A stretch of DNA of 64,000 bases from JACVRW01 sp963716215 (lineage in GTDB: Bacteria > Actinomycetota > Thermoleophilia > Solirubrobacterales > Thermoleophilaceae): contig OY970298.1 in assembly GCA_963716215.1 (NCBI GenBank), forward strand, positions 1,302,001-1,366,000, given 5' to 3'. Of the stretch, positions 1 through 7,968 are shown piece by piece (the stretch's first letter is position 1; each line of letters starts with the position of its first letter). Position numbers and translations under genes: made by a program. Below the pieces are notes generated by a model, which searched no databases, had not been told where the DNA came from, and was given only the letters and a program-made list of their open reading frames with translations.

Positions 1-213
1 TTCGGTGCGCTGCTGAGCGGCACCTCCCAGCGCAACCTGGACCCGACGATCTTCGAGCCCCAGCTGGCCTCGAACCTCACGCTGATCATCCAGGGGCTGG
101 TCGTGCTGATCGTGTCCGCCGACGTGCTGGTGCTCACCATGCTCAGGCGCGCGCGCCGGATCGTGCCCGGCAGGGGGCGCGTGCCGCCCGCCACGCAGGA
201 GAGCGACGCGTGA
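1..213 (+). CDS. ABC transporter permease, C-terminal end (nucleoside-type, partial)
   Basis: Open from the first base of the window, giving about 70 residues up to a TGA. The segment has one hydrophobic stretch (LTLIIQGLVVLIVSADVLVL) followed by a basic tail (MLRRARRI), as at the C-terminus of the first permease of nucleoside-type (BPD_transp_2, YufP/NupP-like) ABC importers. Its stop overlaps the start of the second permease by four bases (GTGA), so the two are translationally coupled. The identity rests mainly on this neighbour. The substrate-binding lipoprotein and ATPase genes would be expected further upstream. Confidence 0.75.
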   Translation, partial: FGALLSGTSQRNLDPTIFEPQLASNLTLIIQGLVVLIVSADVLVLTMLRRARRIVPGRGRVPPATQESDA

Positions 214-1409
214 GCGCGGCGACGATGGCCCCCGCGCGGGCCGGACTGAGCGCGAAGCAGATGGGCTGGGCCGGCGTGGTGCTCGGGGTGATCGCGTGGT
301 ACGTGACGCTGCCGCCGCTGCTGGTGCGCACGCCGCTGCCGTCGTTGCTGTTGGGGGCGGTCGCGGTCGCCGCCGGCGTTGCCACAGTGCGAGCCGGCGA
401 GCGCCGGCTCGGGCGCGGCGCGGTCTTCGCGGGCGTAGTCGGCGTGATCGGCGCGGTGGTCGCCACCCAGTCTGGCGAGGCCAACCTGGAGCGCGTGTTC
501 GTCTGGTCGGCGCTGTTCGCCGCGACGCTGCGCTTCGCCACGCCGCTGCTGCTCGGCGCGCTCGGCGGGATCATGTCCGAGCGCAGCGGGGTCATCAACG
601 TCGGCCTCGAGGGCATGATGCTGATGGGCGCGTTCTTCGGGATCTTCGGCGCCGACCTGCTCGGCTCGTGGCTCCTCGGCGCGCTCGTCGGGGTCGCCGC
701 CGGCGGGTTGATGGGGCTCGTGCACGCCGTGTTCTCGATCGCGTTCCGCGCGGACCAAGTCGTCAGCGGCGTGGGGGTGAACCTGCTTGCGGCGGGCGCG
801 ACGGGGTACGTCTTCGTCGCTCACTACGGCTCGGAGGGCACGCCCGGCGACGTGCCGCGCGCGCCCGAGGTGACGCTGCCGCTGATCGAGGACATCCCGT
901 TCGTCGGCGAGGTGATCGGTCAGATGAACGTGCTGATCTGGGTGGCGCTGCTGCTGGTCCCGCTGGTGGCGCTGTACCTGTTCCGCACGCCCGGCGGTTT
1001 GCGCCTGCGCTCGGTCGGCGAGAAGCCGCGTGCCGCCGACAGCGTCGGCATCCCGGTACTGCGCACGCGCTACCTGGCGGTGATCGCTTCGGGCTGCCTG
1101 GCCGGACTGGGAGGCGTGTACCTGTCGGTGGCGCTAGTGGGCTCGTTCAACGAGGGCATGACGGCGGGGCGCGGGTTCATCGCCCTCGCGGTCGTGATCT
1201 TCGGCTCGTGGCGGCCCTACATGGCGCTCGCCGGCGCCTGTCTGTTCGGCTTCTCGAGCGCACTCGCGCAGCGCCTGCCGGCGTTCTCGGAGCAGCTCGC
1301 CATCCTCTTCCAGGCGCTGCCCTACCTGCTCGTCCTGGTAGTAGTGGCCGGGCTGATTGGGCGCTCCCGGCCGCCGGCCGCCATCGGCGTGCCCTACGTT
1401 AAGGAGTAG
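210..1409 (+). CDS. ABC transporter permease, nucleoside/BMP-type (NupQ/YufQ-like)
   Basis: A 399-residue integral membrane protein with about ten hydrophobic segments. The family signature SERSGVINVGLEG lies near residues 123-135, followed by GMMLMGAFFG; this is the conserved cytoplasmic loop of the second permease of purine/ribonucleoside ABC importers (BPD_transp_2). The GTG start overlaps the stop of the preceding permease by four bases. The N-terminus has extra hydrophobic helices (residues 20-85) relative to the minimal permease, common in actinobacterial members. The salvage genes downstream (deoC, deoB, guaD, hpt) support nucleosides as substrate, which is inference. An AAGGAG at 1401-1406, inside its 3' end, serves as RBS for the next gene. 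Confidence 0.88.
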   Translation: MSAATMAPARAGLSAKQMGWAGVVLGVIAWYVTLPPLLVRTPLPSLLLGAVAVAAGVATVRAGERRLGRGAVFAGVVGVIGAVVATQSGEANLERVFVWSALFAATLRFATPLLLGALGGIMSERSGVINVGLEGMMLMGAFFGIFGADLLGSWLLGALVGVAAGGLMGLVHAVFSIAFRADQVVSGVGVNLLAAGATGYVFVAHYGSEGTPGDVPRAPEVTLPLIEDIPFVGEVIGQMNVLIWVALLLVPLVALYLFRTPGGLRLRSVGEKPRAADSVGIPVLRTRYLAVIASGCLAGLGGVYLSVALVGSFNEGMTAGRGFIALAVVIFGSWRPYMALAGACLFGFSSALAQRLPAFSEQLAILFQALPYLLVLVVVAGLIGRSRPPAAIGVPYVKE

Positions 1410-1411
1410 CT

Positions 1412-3130
1412 GTGGCCGTCTCACGCATCGCGCTCGCCAACCATGCCGAGGAACAGGCTGGTGGGCGGCTGAGCGACGAGGTCGAGCTCTACCAGCGCAC
1501 CTACAGCACGTTGCTGCGGTCGAGCGGCGAGACCGCGCTGCGCGTGCTCGAGTCGTCGCACCGGGCGATGGGGTCCAGCCTGCACCCGCTGGCCGCCAGC
1601 GACGAACCGGACCTGGGCGCCTTCATCTACGCGATCCGGCGGCTGCCCGACGCGATCGCCGGGGCCGACCTCGTGATCATGGGCCAGGAGGCCGAGGTCT
1701 TCGCGCGCAACGGAATCCAGATCGAGGACTGGGACGAGGCCGACGCACCCGCCCGGCGGCGGCGCTGGCACGACAGCGGCGAGGGCATGCACGCCGTGCT
1801 GCTGGCTAGCGCCTCCGACGTGGACGACCTGATCCCCACGCTGGTGGCCTTCCAGATCGAGTGGAACAAGCTGCGGGTGCGCCAGCGCGCCGCCGGCTGG
1901 CCGCCCGAGCAGGCGCCGTCGCCCGAGGACTGCGCCCAGGCACTGGGCGGCTCGGCCGAGGACTGGTCGCGCCTGCGCGAGGCATGGGGGGCGCGCTTCG
2001 ACGAGCGGCTCAGCCTGATCGCGGAGCGCAGGATGAACCTGCGCGTGCGCATGCTCGGCGGCACCCAGGTCGGGTACGCCCGCATGACGCGACGCTGGTG
2101 GACGCCGGTGCACACGCGGCTCGCGGAGGAGGGCCTGACCGACCGGCCCGTCTACCTGGTCAGCTCGAACACCCACAGCCTGGTGAACATCGCGACCGGC
2201 GTCGCGGCCGAGCGCGAGGCTTCGCTGGTCGAGTTCGTCGAGACGCTGCCGGAGAGCGACATTCTGCGCGAGGAGCTGGCGGCCTTCCGGGAGGGCCGTA
2301 CCGAGGGGTCGTGGGAGAACTTCCTCTACTTCGTGGCGCGGCTCTACTTCGACTCGCACGGGGAGGAGGGGCGCGCGGCCAGGCGGCGCTCGGAGCAGGA
2401 GAGCGGGGTCTCGCACCTCCCGTCCAAGACGGCCCTACGCGTGCCGGCGCAGATCATCCCGCTGGCGAAGCTGCATCCCGAGCGGCTCGACTCGCGACTG
2501 GGTGAGGTCGACGCCGAGGCGCTGGCCGAGAGCGAGGCGGTGGTGGTCAACATCGACTACCCGCTCGGCCTGGCGGCGTACAACATCCTGCGCGAGGTGG
2601 CCGTCGACAGCGCGGCGCTGCGCGGCGTCTACGTGCTGGGCAAGGCGGCGACCCTGAACGCGGACGTGGGCGACGTGATGATCTCGAGCGTCGTCCACGA
2701 CGAGCACTCGGGCTCGACCTACTGGCTCGACAACGCGTTCAGCGTCGACGACCTGGCCGGCGACCTGCGCTTCGGCAGCGGCCTGGACAACCAGCGCGCC
2801 GTGACCGTCAAGAGCACCTTCCTGCAGAACCGCGCCTACCTCGACTTCTACTACCGCGAGGCGTTCACGGTCGTGGAGATGGAGGCCGGGCCGTACTGCA
2901 ACGCCCTCTACGAGATCGCCGACGCCGATCGCCATCCCGTCGGCGAGGCGGTCAACTTCTCGAAGTTGCCGCTCGACTTCGGGATCATCCACTACGCCTC
3001 CGACACGCCGTACACCCAGGCCCGCACGCTGGGCGCTCGCGGCCTCAGCTACTACGGGATGGACTCGACCTACGCGTCTTCGTTGGCGATTCTGAGGCGC
3101 ATCCTGCGGCTGGAGGGCGCGCTGGACTAG
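1412..3130 (+). CDS. 572-aa protein with PNP/UDP-phosphorylase-like C-terminal region
   Basis: GTG start six bases after AAGGAG (1401-1406) and two bases after the permease stop, so it is co-transcribed with a nucleoside-type importer. The N-terminal 330 residues are mostly helical and acidic, and I do not recognise them with certainty; the protein may belong to the uncharacterised DUF6909 group. The C-terminal 190 residues look like the nucleoside phosphorylase superfamily: GKAATLNADVGDV near residue 410 (compare the glycine-rich GDV loop), VVEMEAG near 486 (the MEA signature that contacts ribose in PNP/MTAN/UDP enzymes), and an SDTP...GARGLSYYGMDS segment near 525-550. A nucleoside-cleaving or nucleoside-binding role is inferred from these motifs and the neighbours. 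It is about twice the length of classical PNP. Confidence 0.6.
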   Translation: MAVSRIALANHAEEQAGGRLSDEVELYQRTYSTLLRSSGETALRVLESSHRAMGSSLHPLAASDEPDLGAFIYAIRRLPDAIAGADLVIMGQEAEVFARNGIQIEDWDEADAPARRRRWHDSGEGMHAVLLASASDVDDLIPTLVAFQIEWNKLRVRQRAAGWPPEQAPSPEDCAQALGGSAEDWSRLREAWGARFDERLSLIAERRMNLRVRMLGGTQVGYARMTRRWWTPVHTRLAEEGLTDRPVYLVSSNTHSLVNIATGVAAEREASLVEFVETLPESDILREELAAFREGRTEGSWENFLYFVARLYFDSHGEEGRAARRRSEQESGVSHLPSKTALRVPAQIIPLAKLHPERLDSRLGEVDAEALAESEAVVVNIDYPLGLAAYNILREVAVDSAALRGVYVLGKAATLNADVGDVMISSVVHDEHSGSTYWLDNAFSVDDLAGDLRFGSGLDNQRAVTVKSTFLQNRAYLDFYYREAFTVVEMEAGPYCNALYEIADADRHPVGEAVNFSKLPLDFGIIHYASDTPYTQARTLGARGLSYYGMDSTYASSLAILRRILRLEGALD

Positions 3131-3614
3131 TCCACGGGCGCAGCCGCGGCCACCAGCCCGGGACGTTGCGCCGGTACTCCTCGTACTCGCGTCCGAAGCG
3201 CTCCGCGAGCGTCGGCTGCTCGTAGCCGTACACGAACGCCGCCACCGCGGCCATGAACACCAGCGCGTACAGCAGCAGCCCGGGCAGGCCGAGCAGCGCG
3301 GCCTGGCCCACGATCGTCGCCGTCACCGCCACGTACATCGGGTTGCGCACGTAGCGGTAGAAGCCGCCCACCACCAGGTGCTCGGGCGGCGCCACCGGCG
3401 CCGGCGTGCCGATCCCCTCGACCACGAACCGGCCGAATGCGCTCACCAGCACCGCGGCTCCCGCGGCAATCAGCGCCGTGCCGACGACCTGCAGCACCGG
3501 GCCCGGGTCGGTCGAGTCCCACCCGGTCAACAGCCACGGAACCAGCCCCGCCGTCACACCCGGCGCGATCAGCAGGAAGACCAGGCTTCCCGCCGCCGCA
3601 CGGGCGCGGGTCAT
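3045..3614 (-). CDS. Isoprenylcysteine carboxyl methyltransferase-like membrane methyltransferase
   Basis: A protein of 189 residues with four hydrophobic segments. The ICMT/PEMT-type signature FYRYVRNPMYVAV lies near residues 84-96 (RxPxY, SAM/prenyl binding in the family), and the C-terminal conserved block RFGREYEEYRRNVPGWWPRLRPW follows the second conserved Glu/Arg region. Such bacterial proteins methylate unknown acceptors at the membrane. The frame runs about 27 residues past the usual WWPRLRPW ending, so its 3' end overlaps the convergent 572-aa gene by 86 bases. The start at 3614 lies inside the end of the upstream ALDH-like gene (stop 3611), a four-base overlap that suggests co-transcription. 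The substrate cannot be told. Confidence 0.78.
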   Translation of the reverse strand: MTRARAAAGSLVFLLIAPGVTAGLVPWLLTGWDSTDPGPVLQVVGTALIAAGAAVLVSAFGRFVVEGIGTPAPVAPPEHLVVGGFYRYVRNPMYVAVTATIVGQAALLGLPGLLLYALVFMAAVAAFVYGYEQPTLAERFGREYEEYRRNVPGWWPRLRPWTSPARPPAAGCASESPTKTRRSSPSRSS

Positions 3615-4420
3615 GCTCCGATCGGATGCCAGGCGGTCTTGAGCTCGACGACCGCCTCGAGCCGCGTCAGCGCGTCGGCCACCGCGGCGTCGTAGGAGCG
3701 CGTCGGCTCGGCGTGGCGCACCCGCGTGACGCTCTCCGCGGCCAGCTCGTCGATCTCCGCCGCGAGCGCTGGGTCGGCGGCGTTCACGATCGCGTTCAGC
3801 CCGGGGTGGCCCGCCAGCGCCTCGGTCAGCTCCGCGCGCCGCCCGGACAGCAGGTTCACCACGCCGCCCGGCACGTCGGACACGCCCAGCACCTCGCCCA
3901 GGTCCAGGCCGCCCAGGGGGGCCGGCTCGGACAGGATCGCGACCACGGTGTTCCCCGCCGCCAGCGCCGGCGCGAGCTCGGCCACCAGGCCGAGCAGCTC
4001 GGGCCGATCGGGAGCCACCACCCCGACCACCCCGGTTGGCTCGGGCAGGGAGAACGACAGGAACGGCGCCGCCACGGGGTTCACGCCCCCGAGCACGGCG
4101 GCGAGCTTGTCCGTCCAGCCGGCGTAGTGCACCAGCACGTCGATCGCCGCCTCGACCTCGGACCGCTCGACCGTGAAGTCGGCGGCGCGAGACTCCAGCG
4201 CCTCGGCGGCCCGATAGAGGATCTGGCCGCGGTTGTACGCCGTGCGCGCGGCCCACGGGCCGGCGGCCTTGCGCGCCGCCGCGACCGCGTCGCGCACGTC
4301 CTTGCGCGAGCCGCGCGGCACGTTGCGGTCGCCGTGGCGGTCGTAGCGCCCCGACTCGGAGCGCACGAACGCGCCGCCCACGTAGAGCTTGTACGTCTTG
4401 GGTACGGCGAGCCGGCTCAC
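3611..4420 (-). CDS. Truncated, non-catalytic aldehyde dehydrogenase domain (ALDH16-like second domain)
   Basis: A protein of 269 residues, little more than half an aldehyde dehydrogenase. It has the N-terminal part of the fold (YKLYVGGAFVRSESGRY, then WAARTAYNRGQILYRAAEAL) and the region matching the PWNFP cofactor segment (GVVGVVAPDRPELLGLVAELAPALAAGNTVV), but no catalytic cysteine region. It ends VVELKTAWHPIGA. GTG start at 4420 overlaps the stop of the full ALDH gene by four bases. This layout matches ALDH16, where a complete domain is followed by a degenerate C-terminal domain involved in quaternary structure; here the two are separate genes. The role is therefore likely structural rather than enzymatic (inference). 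Confidence 0.8.
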   Translation of the reverse strand: MSRLAVPKTYKLYVGGAFVRSESGRYDRHGDRNVPRGSRKDVRDAVAAARKAAGPWAARTAYNRGQILYRAAEALESRAADFTVERSEVEAAIDVLVHYAGWTDKLAAVLGGVNPVAAPFLSFSLPEPTGVVGVVAPDRPELLGLVAELAPALAAGNTVVAILSEPAPLGGLDLGEVLGVSDVPGGVVNLLSGRRAELTEALAGHPGLNAIVNAADPALAAEIDELAAESVTRVRHAEPTRSYDAAVADALTRLEAVVELKTAWHPIGA

Positions 4421-5808
4421 GAGACCCGCAGGTACGGCCGCAGGCCGGCCGGGCCGCCCTCGCGCCCGAAGCCGCTCTCCTTGTAGCCGCCGAACGCCGC
4501 GGTCGGGTCGAAGTGGTTGTAGGTGTTCTGCCAGACGACGCCCGCCTCCAGCGCGCGCGCCACCTCGAAAGCCTTCGCACCCTTGTCGGTCCAGATGCCG
4601 GCGGCCAGGCCGTAGGTCGAGTTGTTCGCCTTCTCGATCGCCTCGGCCTGCGTGCGGAACGTGAGCACCGACACCACCGGGCCGAAGATCTCCTCGACCG
4701 CGATCCGGTGGGCCGGCGCGACCTCGGTGAACAAGGTCGGGGCGAACCACCAGCCGCGCTCGGGCAGCTCGCAGGCAACCGAGCGGCGCACGGCGCCCTC
4801 CTCCTCGCCGGCGGAGACCAGCGATCGGATGCGCTCGAGCTGCGCGGCGGAATTGATGGCGCCGACGTCGGTGTTCTTGTCGAGTGGGTCGCCTACGCGC
4901 AGGCGCCCCATTCGCTCCCAGAGCTTGCCGATCACCACGTCGGCCACGCTCTCCTGGATCAGCAGGCGCGAGCCGGCGCAGCACACGTGCCCCTGGTTGA
5001 AGAAGATCCCGTTGACGATTCCCTCGACGGCCTGGTCGAGCGCCGCGTCCTCGAAGACGATGTTGGCCGACTTGCCGCCCAGCTCGAGCGTCAACGACAC
5101 GCCACGCCCGGCGAGCGCGGCCTGGATGTCCTTGCCGACGCCCGTCGAGCCCGTGAAGGCGACCTTGTCGATGTCGGGCTCGCGCACCAGCGCGGCGCCG
5201 GCGGCGCCGTCGCCGGGCACGATGCCGACCACGCCGGGCGGCAGCTCGGCCTCCTGGAGGATCTCGGCCAGCAGCAGCGCGGTCAGCGGCGTGGTCTCGG
5301 CCGGCTTGAGCACCGACGTGTTGCCACACGCGAGCGCTGGGGCGAGCTTCCAGGCCGCCATCAGCAGCGGGAAGTTCCAGGGCACGATCTGGGCGGCCAC
5401 GCCGAGCGGCTCGACCTGCCTGCCGCCGACCCCGTAGGAGAGCTTGTCCGCCCAGCCCGCGTAGTAGAAGAAGTGGGCGGCGGCCAGCGGCACGTCGATG
5501 TCGCGCGACTCCCGCACCGGCTTGCCGCCGTCCATCGACTCGACGATCGCCAGCTCGCGGGCGCGCTCCTGGATCAGCCGGGCGATGCGGAACAGGTACT
5601 TGGAGCGCTCGAGCCCGGACAGCGCGGCCCAGGCGGGCTGCGCGCGACGGGCCGCCTCCACGGCGCGGCGCACGTCCGCCGCGCCCGCGAACGCCACCTC
5701 GGCGACCGGCTGCTCGGTGGCCGGGTTGAGCGTGGGCACGCGCGTGCCGTCGGTCGGGTCGCGGAACTCGCCGTCTATGAACAAGCCGTAGCTGTCGCGC
5801 AGCCGCAC
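4417..5808 (-). CDS. Aldehyde dehydrogenase, NAD-dependent (catalytic ALDH16-like partner)
   Basis: Full ALDH core of 463 residues from the GTG at 5808: VPWNFPLLMAAWKLAP and LKPAETTPL (cofactor), FTGSTGVGK (nucleotide loop), LELGGKSANIV (general-base Glu) and NQGHVCCAGSRLL (catalytic Cys, near residue 275). It probably oxidises acetaldehyde released by DeoC, whose gene lies directly upstream. The N-terminus is problematic. The frame remains open upstream through WDYAPAPESPEH, which resembles the N-terminus I associate with this family, but no ATG/GTG/TTG precedes it. The ATG that overlaps the deoC stop (5875-5878) is in another frame. Either translation begins at 5808 or a non-standard codon, or there is a one-base error between 5839 and 5876. 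Confidence 0.88.
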   Translation of the reverse strand: MRLRDSYGLFIDGEFRDPTDGTRVPTLNPATEQPVAEVAFAGAADVRRAVEAARRAQPAWAALSGLERSKYLFRIARLIQERARELAIVESMDGGKPVRESRDIDVPLAAAHFFYYAGWADKLSYGVGGRQVEPLGVAAQIVPWNFPLLMAAWKLAPALACGNTSVLKPAETTPLTALLLAEILQEAELPPGVVGIVPGDGAAGAALVREPDIDKVAFTGSTGVGKDIQAALAGRGVSLTLELGGKSANIVFEDAALDQAVEGIVNGIFFNQGHVCCAGSRLLIQESVADVVIGKLWERMGRLRVGDPLDKNTDVGAINSAAQLERIRSLVSAGEEEGAVRRSVACELPERGWWFAPTLFTEVAPAHRIAVEEIFGPVVSVLTFRTQAEAIEKANNSTYGLAAGIWTDKGAKAFEVARALEAGVVWQNTYNHFDPTAAFGGYKESGFGREGGPAGLRPYLRVS

Positions 5809-5874
5809 GTGCTCGGGCGACTCCGGGGCGGGGGCGTAGTCCCAGACGATGCTGGCGTGCGCGAGCGTTCGATC

Positions 5875-6798
5875 TCATTCCTTGGAGAAGTCCTCCGGCC
5901 GCGAGTAGCGCCCGGTCTGGGTCTTTTGATACTGCATCAGCAGGTCGTTGAGCAGCGAGGACGCGCCGATGCGGAAGCGGTCGGGCGTGAGCCACTCGTC
6001 GCCGAGCGTCTCCTTCACGAGCACCAGCCGGTGCAGTGCCGCCTTGCTCGTCGAGACGCCGCCGGCCGCCTTCATGCCGACGGCGCGGCCGCTGCGCTCC
6101 GCGTAGTCGCGGATCGCCTCGAGCATGACCAGGACCACGCCCGGGGTGGCGCCGCTGGCCGCCTTGCCGGTGGAGGTCTTGATGAAGTCCGCGCCGGCCT
6201 CCATGGAGATCATCGAGGCGTGGCGGACGTGGTCGTAGGACCCCAGCTCGGCGGTCTCGATGATCACCTTGAGGTGGGCGTCGCCGCAGGCCTCCCTGAC
6301 GCGGACGATCTCCTCCATAACGCGGTGGTCGTCGCCGGTCAGGAATGCCTCGCGCGAGATCACCATGTCGATCTCGTCGGCGCCCGCGGCCACCGCCTCC
6401 TCCGTGTCGCGCAGCTTCACGTCGAGCGAGGCCTGCCCCGAGGGGAACGCGGTGGCCACGGAGGCGGCGTGCACGCCCGTGCCCTCCAGCGCCTCGCGCG
6501 CCACACCGACCAGCGCCGGGTAGACGCAGACCGCGGCGCAGGACGGCACCTCGGGCATCGTCGGCGCCGGGCAGACGGCCTTGGCGCACAGGTGTCGCAC
6601 CTTGCCGGCCGTGTCGGCGCCCTCGAGCGTCGTCAGGTCGACCATCGAGACCGCGAGCCGGATGCCCTGCTGCTTGGCGGTGGTCTTGATCGAGCGCTTG
6701 CCGAGCGTGGCGGCGCGCTCCTCGATTCCCACGCGGTCCACGTGCGGAAGTCGGCGGATCACGTCTCCCAGTATGGCGTGAGCGGATCCGCTCGACAT
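5875..6798 (-). CDS. deoC: Deoxyribose-phosphate aldolase
   Basis: Class I aldolase that cleaves 2-deoxyribose-5-phosphate to acetaldehyde and glyceraldehyde-3-phosphate. The Schiff-base lysine motif GADFIKTSTGK lies near residues 203-213, with EIDMVI (Asp) and VGMKAAGGV (second conserved Lys) in the expected order; the ending SSLLNDLLMQ is typical. It is the longer actinobacterial type (about 307 residues from the ATG at 6798). A GTG at 6762 would also keep the conserved RRLPHVDRVG region. The gene is divergent from deoB, whose ATG is at 6810, so both promoters must lie within or across the opposing 5' ends. Its stop overlaps the ALDH region downstream. Confidence 0.95.
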   Translation of the reverse strand: MSSGSAHAILGDVIRRLPHVDRVGIEERAATLGKRSIKTTAKQQGIRLAVSMVDLTTLEGADTAGKVRHLCAKAVCPAPTMPEVPSCAAVCVYPALVGVAREALEGTGVHAASVATAFPSGQASLDVKLRDTEEAVAAGADEIDMVISREAFLTGDDHRVMEEIVRVREACGDAHLKVIIETAELGSYDHVRHASMISMEAGADFIKTSTGKAASGATPGVVLVMLEAIRDYAERSGRAVGMKAAGGVSTSKAALHRLVLVKETLGDEWLTPDRFRIGASSLLNDLLMQYQKTQTGRYSRPEDFSKE

Positions 6799-6809
6799 AA
6801 TCGCTCGCA

Positions 6810-7961
6810 ATGCGTCGTGCGGTGGTGATCGTCCTCGATGCCTGCGGCGTCGGGGCGCTGCCGGATGCCGATACCTACGAGGGCGACGCGGGCTCCAACA
6901 CGCTCGGGCACCTGGCCGAGCGCGTTGGCGGCCTGGACCTGCCGGCGCTGCAGCGGCTGGGCCTCGGCTCGATCCTCCCGCTGCGCGGGGTGCCGTTGGC
7001 GGAGCAGCCGGTCCTGCACGGCCGGCTGGCGCCGCTCGGCCCGGGCAAGGAGTCGACGACGGGTCACTGGGAGCTGATGGGGGTCGTTCCCGAGGCGCCG
7101 CTGCCGACGTATCCGCGCGGCTTTCCGCCAGAGGTGATCGAGGCGCTCGAGGACGCGACGGGCCGGCGCTTCTGCTGCAACCGGCCGTTCAGCGGGACCG
7201 AGGTGCTCGACGCGTTCGGCGCCCACCATCTCGAGACGGGCGAGCTGATCCTCTACACCTCTGCCGACTCGGTCCTGCAGATCGCGGCGCACGTGGACGT
7301 GCTCGACGAGCCCGGCCTGTACGGCGTGTGCGAGGCCGCGCGCGAGGCGATGGACGGCGACCACCGGGTAGGGCGCGTGATCGCACGGCCGTTCGAGGGC
7401 GCGCCGGGCGCGTTCGTGCGGCGCGAGGGGCGGCGCGACTACGCGGCGCCGCCGCCGGGGCGCTCCTACCTCGAGGAGCTGCAGGACGCGGGCGTGGCGG
7501 TGCACGGCGTGGGCAAGGTGCGCGACCTGTTCGCCGGCGTGGGGATCGACGTGAAGCACGAGGCGAGCAACAACGCGAAGGGGATCGCAGCCACGACCGA
7601 GCTGATGCGCGAGCTCGAGGGCGGGCTGATCTTCGTGAACCTCGTGGACACCGACCAGGTCTACGGCCACCGCAAGGACGTGGAGGGCTTCCACGCCGCG
7701 CTGCGGGAGATCGACGCGGCGCTCGCGGGGTGGCTGGAGCTGCTGCGCCCGGACGACCTGCTCGTGCTGACGGCCGACCACGGGGTGGACCCCGACGCGC
7801 CGCACACCGACCACACGCGCGAGTACGCGCCGCTGCTCGCGGTTTTCGAGGGCCACGGCGGGCGCCGCCACGACGGCCCGATGGCCGACGTGGGCGCGAG
7901 CGTGCTTCGATGGCTTGCCGACCGCGACGCGCCCGAGCTGCCCGGACGGTCGTTCGTGTGA
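6810..7961 (+). CDS. deoB: Phosphopentomutase
   Basis: Interconverts (deoxy)ribose-1-phosphate and (deoxy)ribose-5-phosphate, feeding DeoC. 383 residues, the normal length. Alkaline-phosphatase superfamily motifs: metal-binding Asp in VIVLDACGVGALPDA (residues 6-20), the phospho-accepting threonine region KESTTGHWELMG (80-91), NNAKGIAATTELM near 252, and the metal site TADHGVD...HTDHTREYAPLL near 322-345. ATG start 12 bases from the start of divergent deoC. The adjacent deoC and ALDH genes make a complete deoxyribose catabolic set. Confidence 0.96.
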   Translation: MRRAVVIVLDACGVGALPDADTYEGDAGSNTLGHLAERVGGLDLPALQRLGLGSILPLRGVPLAEQPVLHGRLAPLGPGKESTTGHWELMGVVPEAPLPTYPRGFPPEVIEALEDATGRRFCCNRPFSGTEVLDAFGAHHLETGELILYTSADSVLQIAAHVDVLDEPGLYGVCEAAREAMDGDHRVGRVIARPFEGAPGAFVRREGRRDYAAPPPGRSYLEELQDAGVAVHGVGKVRDLFAGVGIDVKHEASNNAKGIAATTELMRELEGGLIFVNLVDTDQVYGHRKDVEGFHAALREIDAALAGWLELLRPDDLLVLTADHGVDPDAPHTDHTREYAPLLAVFEGHGGRRHDGPMADVGASVLRWLADRDAPELPGRSFV

Positions 7962-7968
7962 CACGCGC

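Noticed and set aside
4421..6589. Upstream part of a 992-codon minus-strand frame
   Set aside because: Only its final 269 codons code for the ALDH-like half-domain; the rest is an off-frame reading of the catalytic ALDH and deoC.
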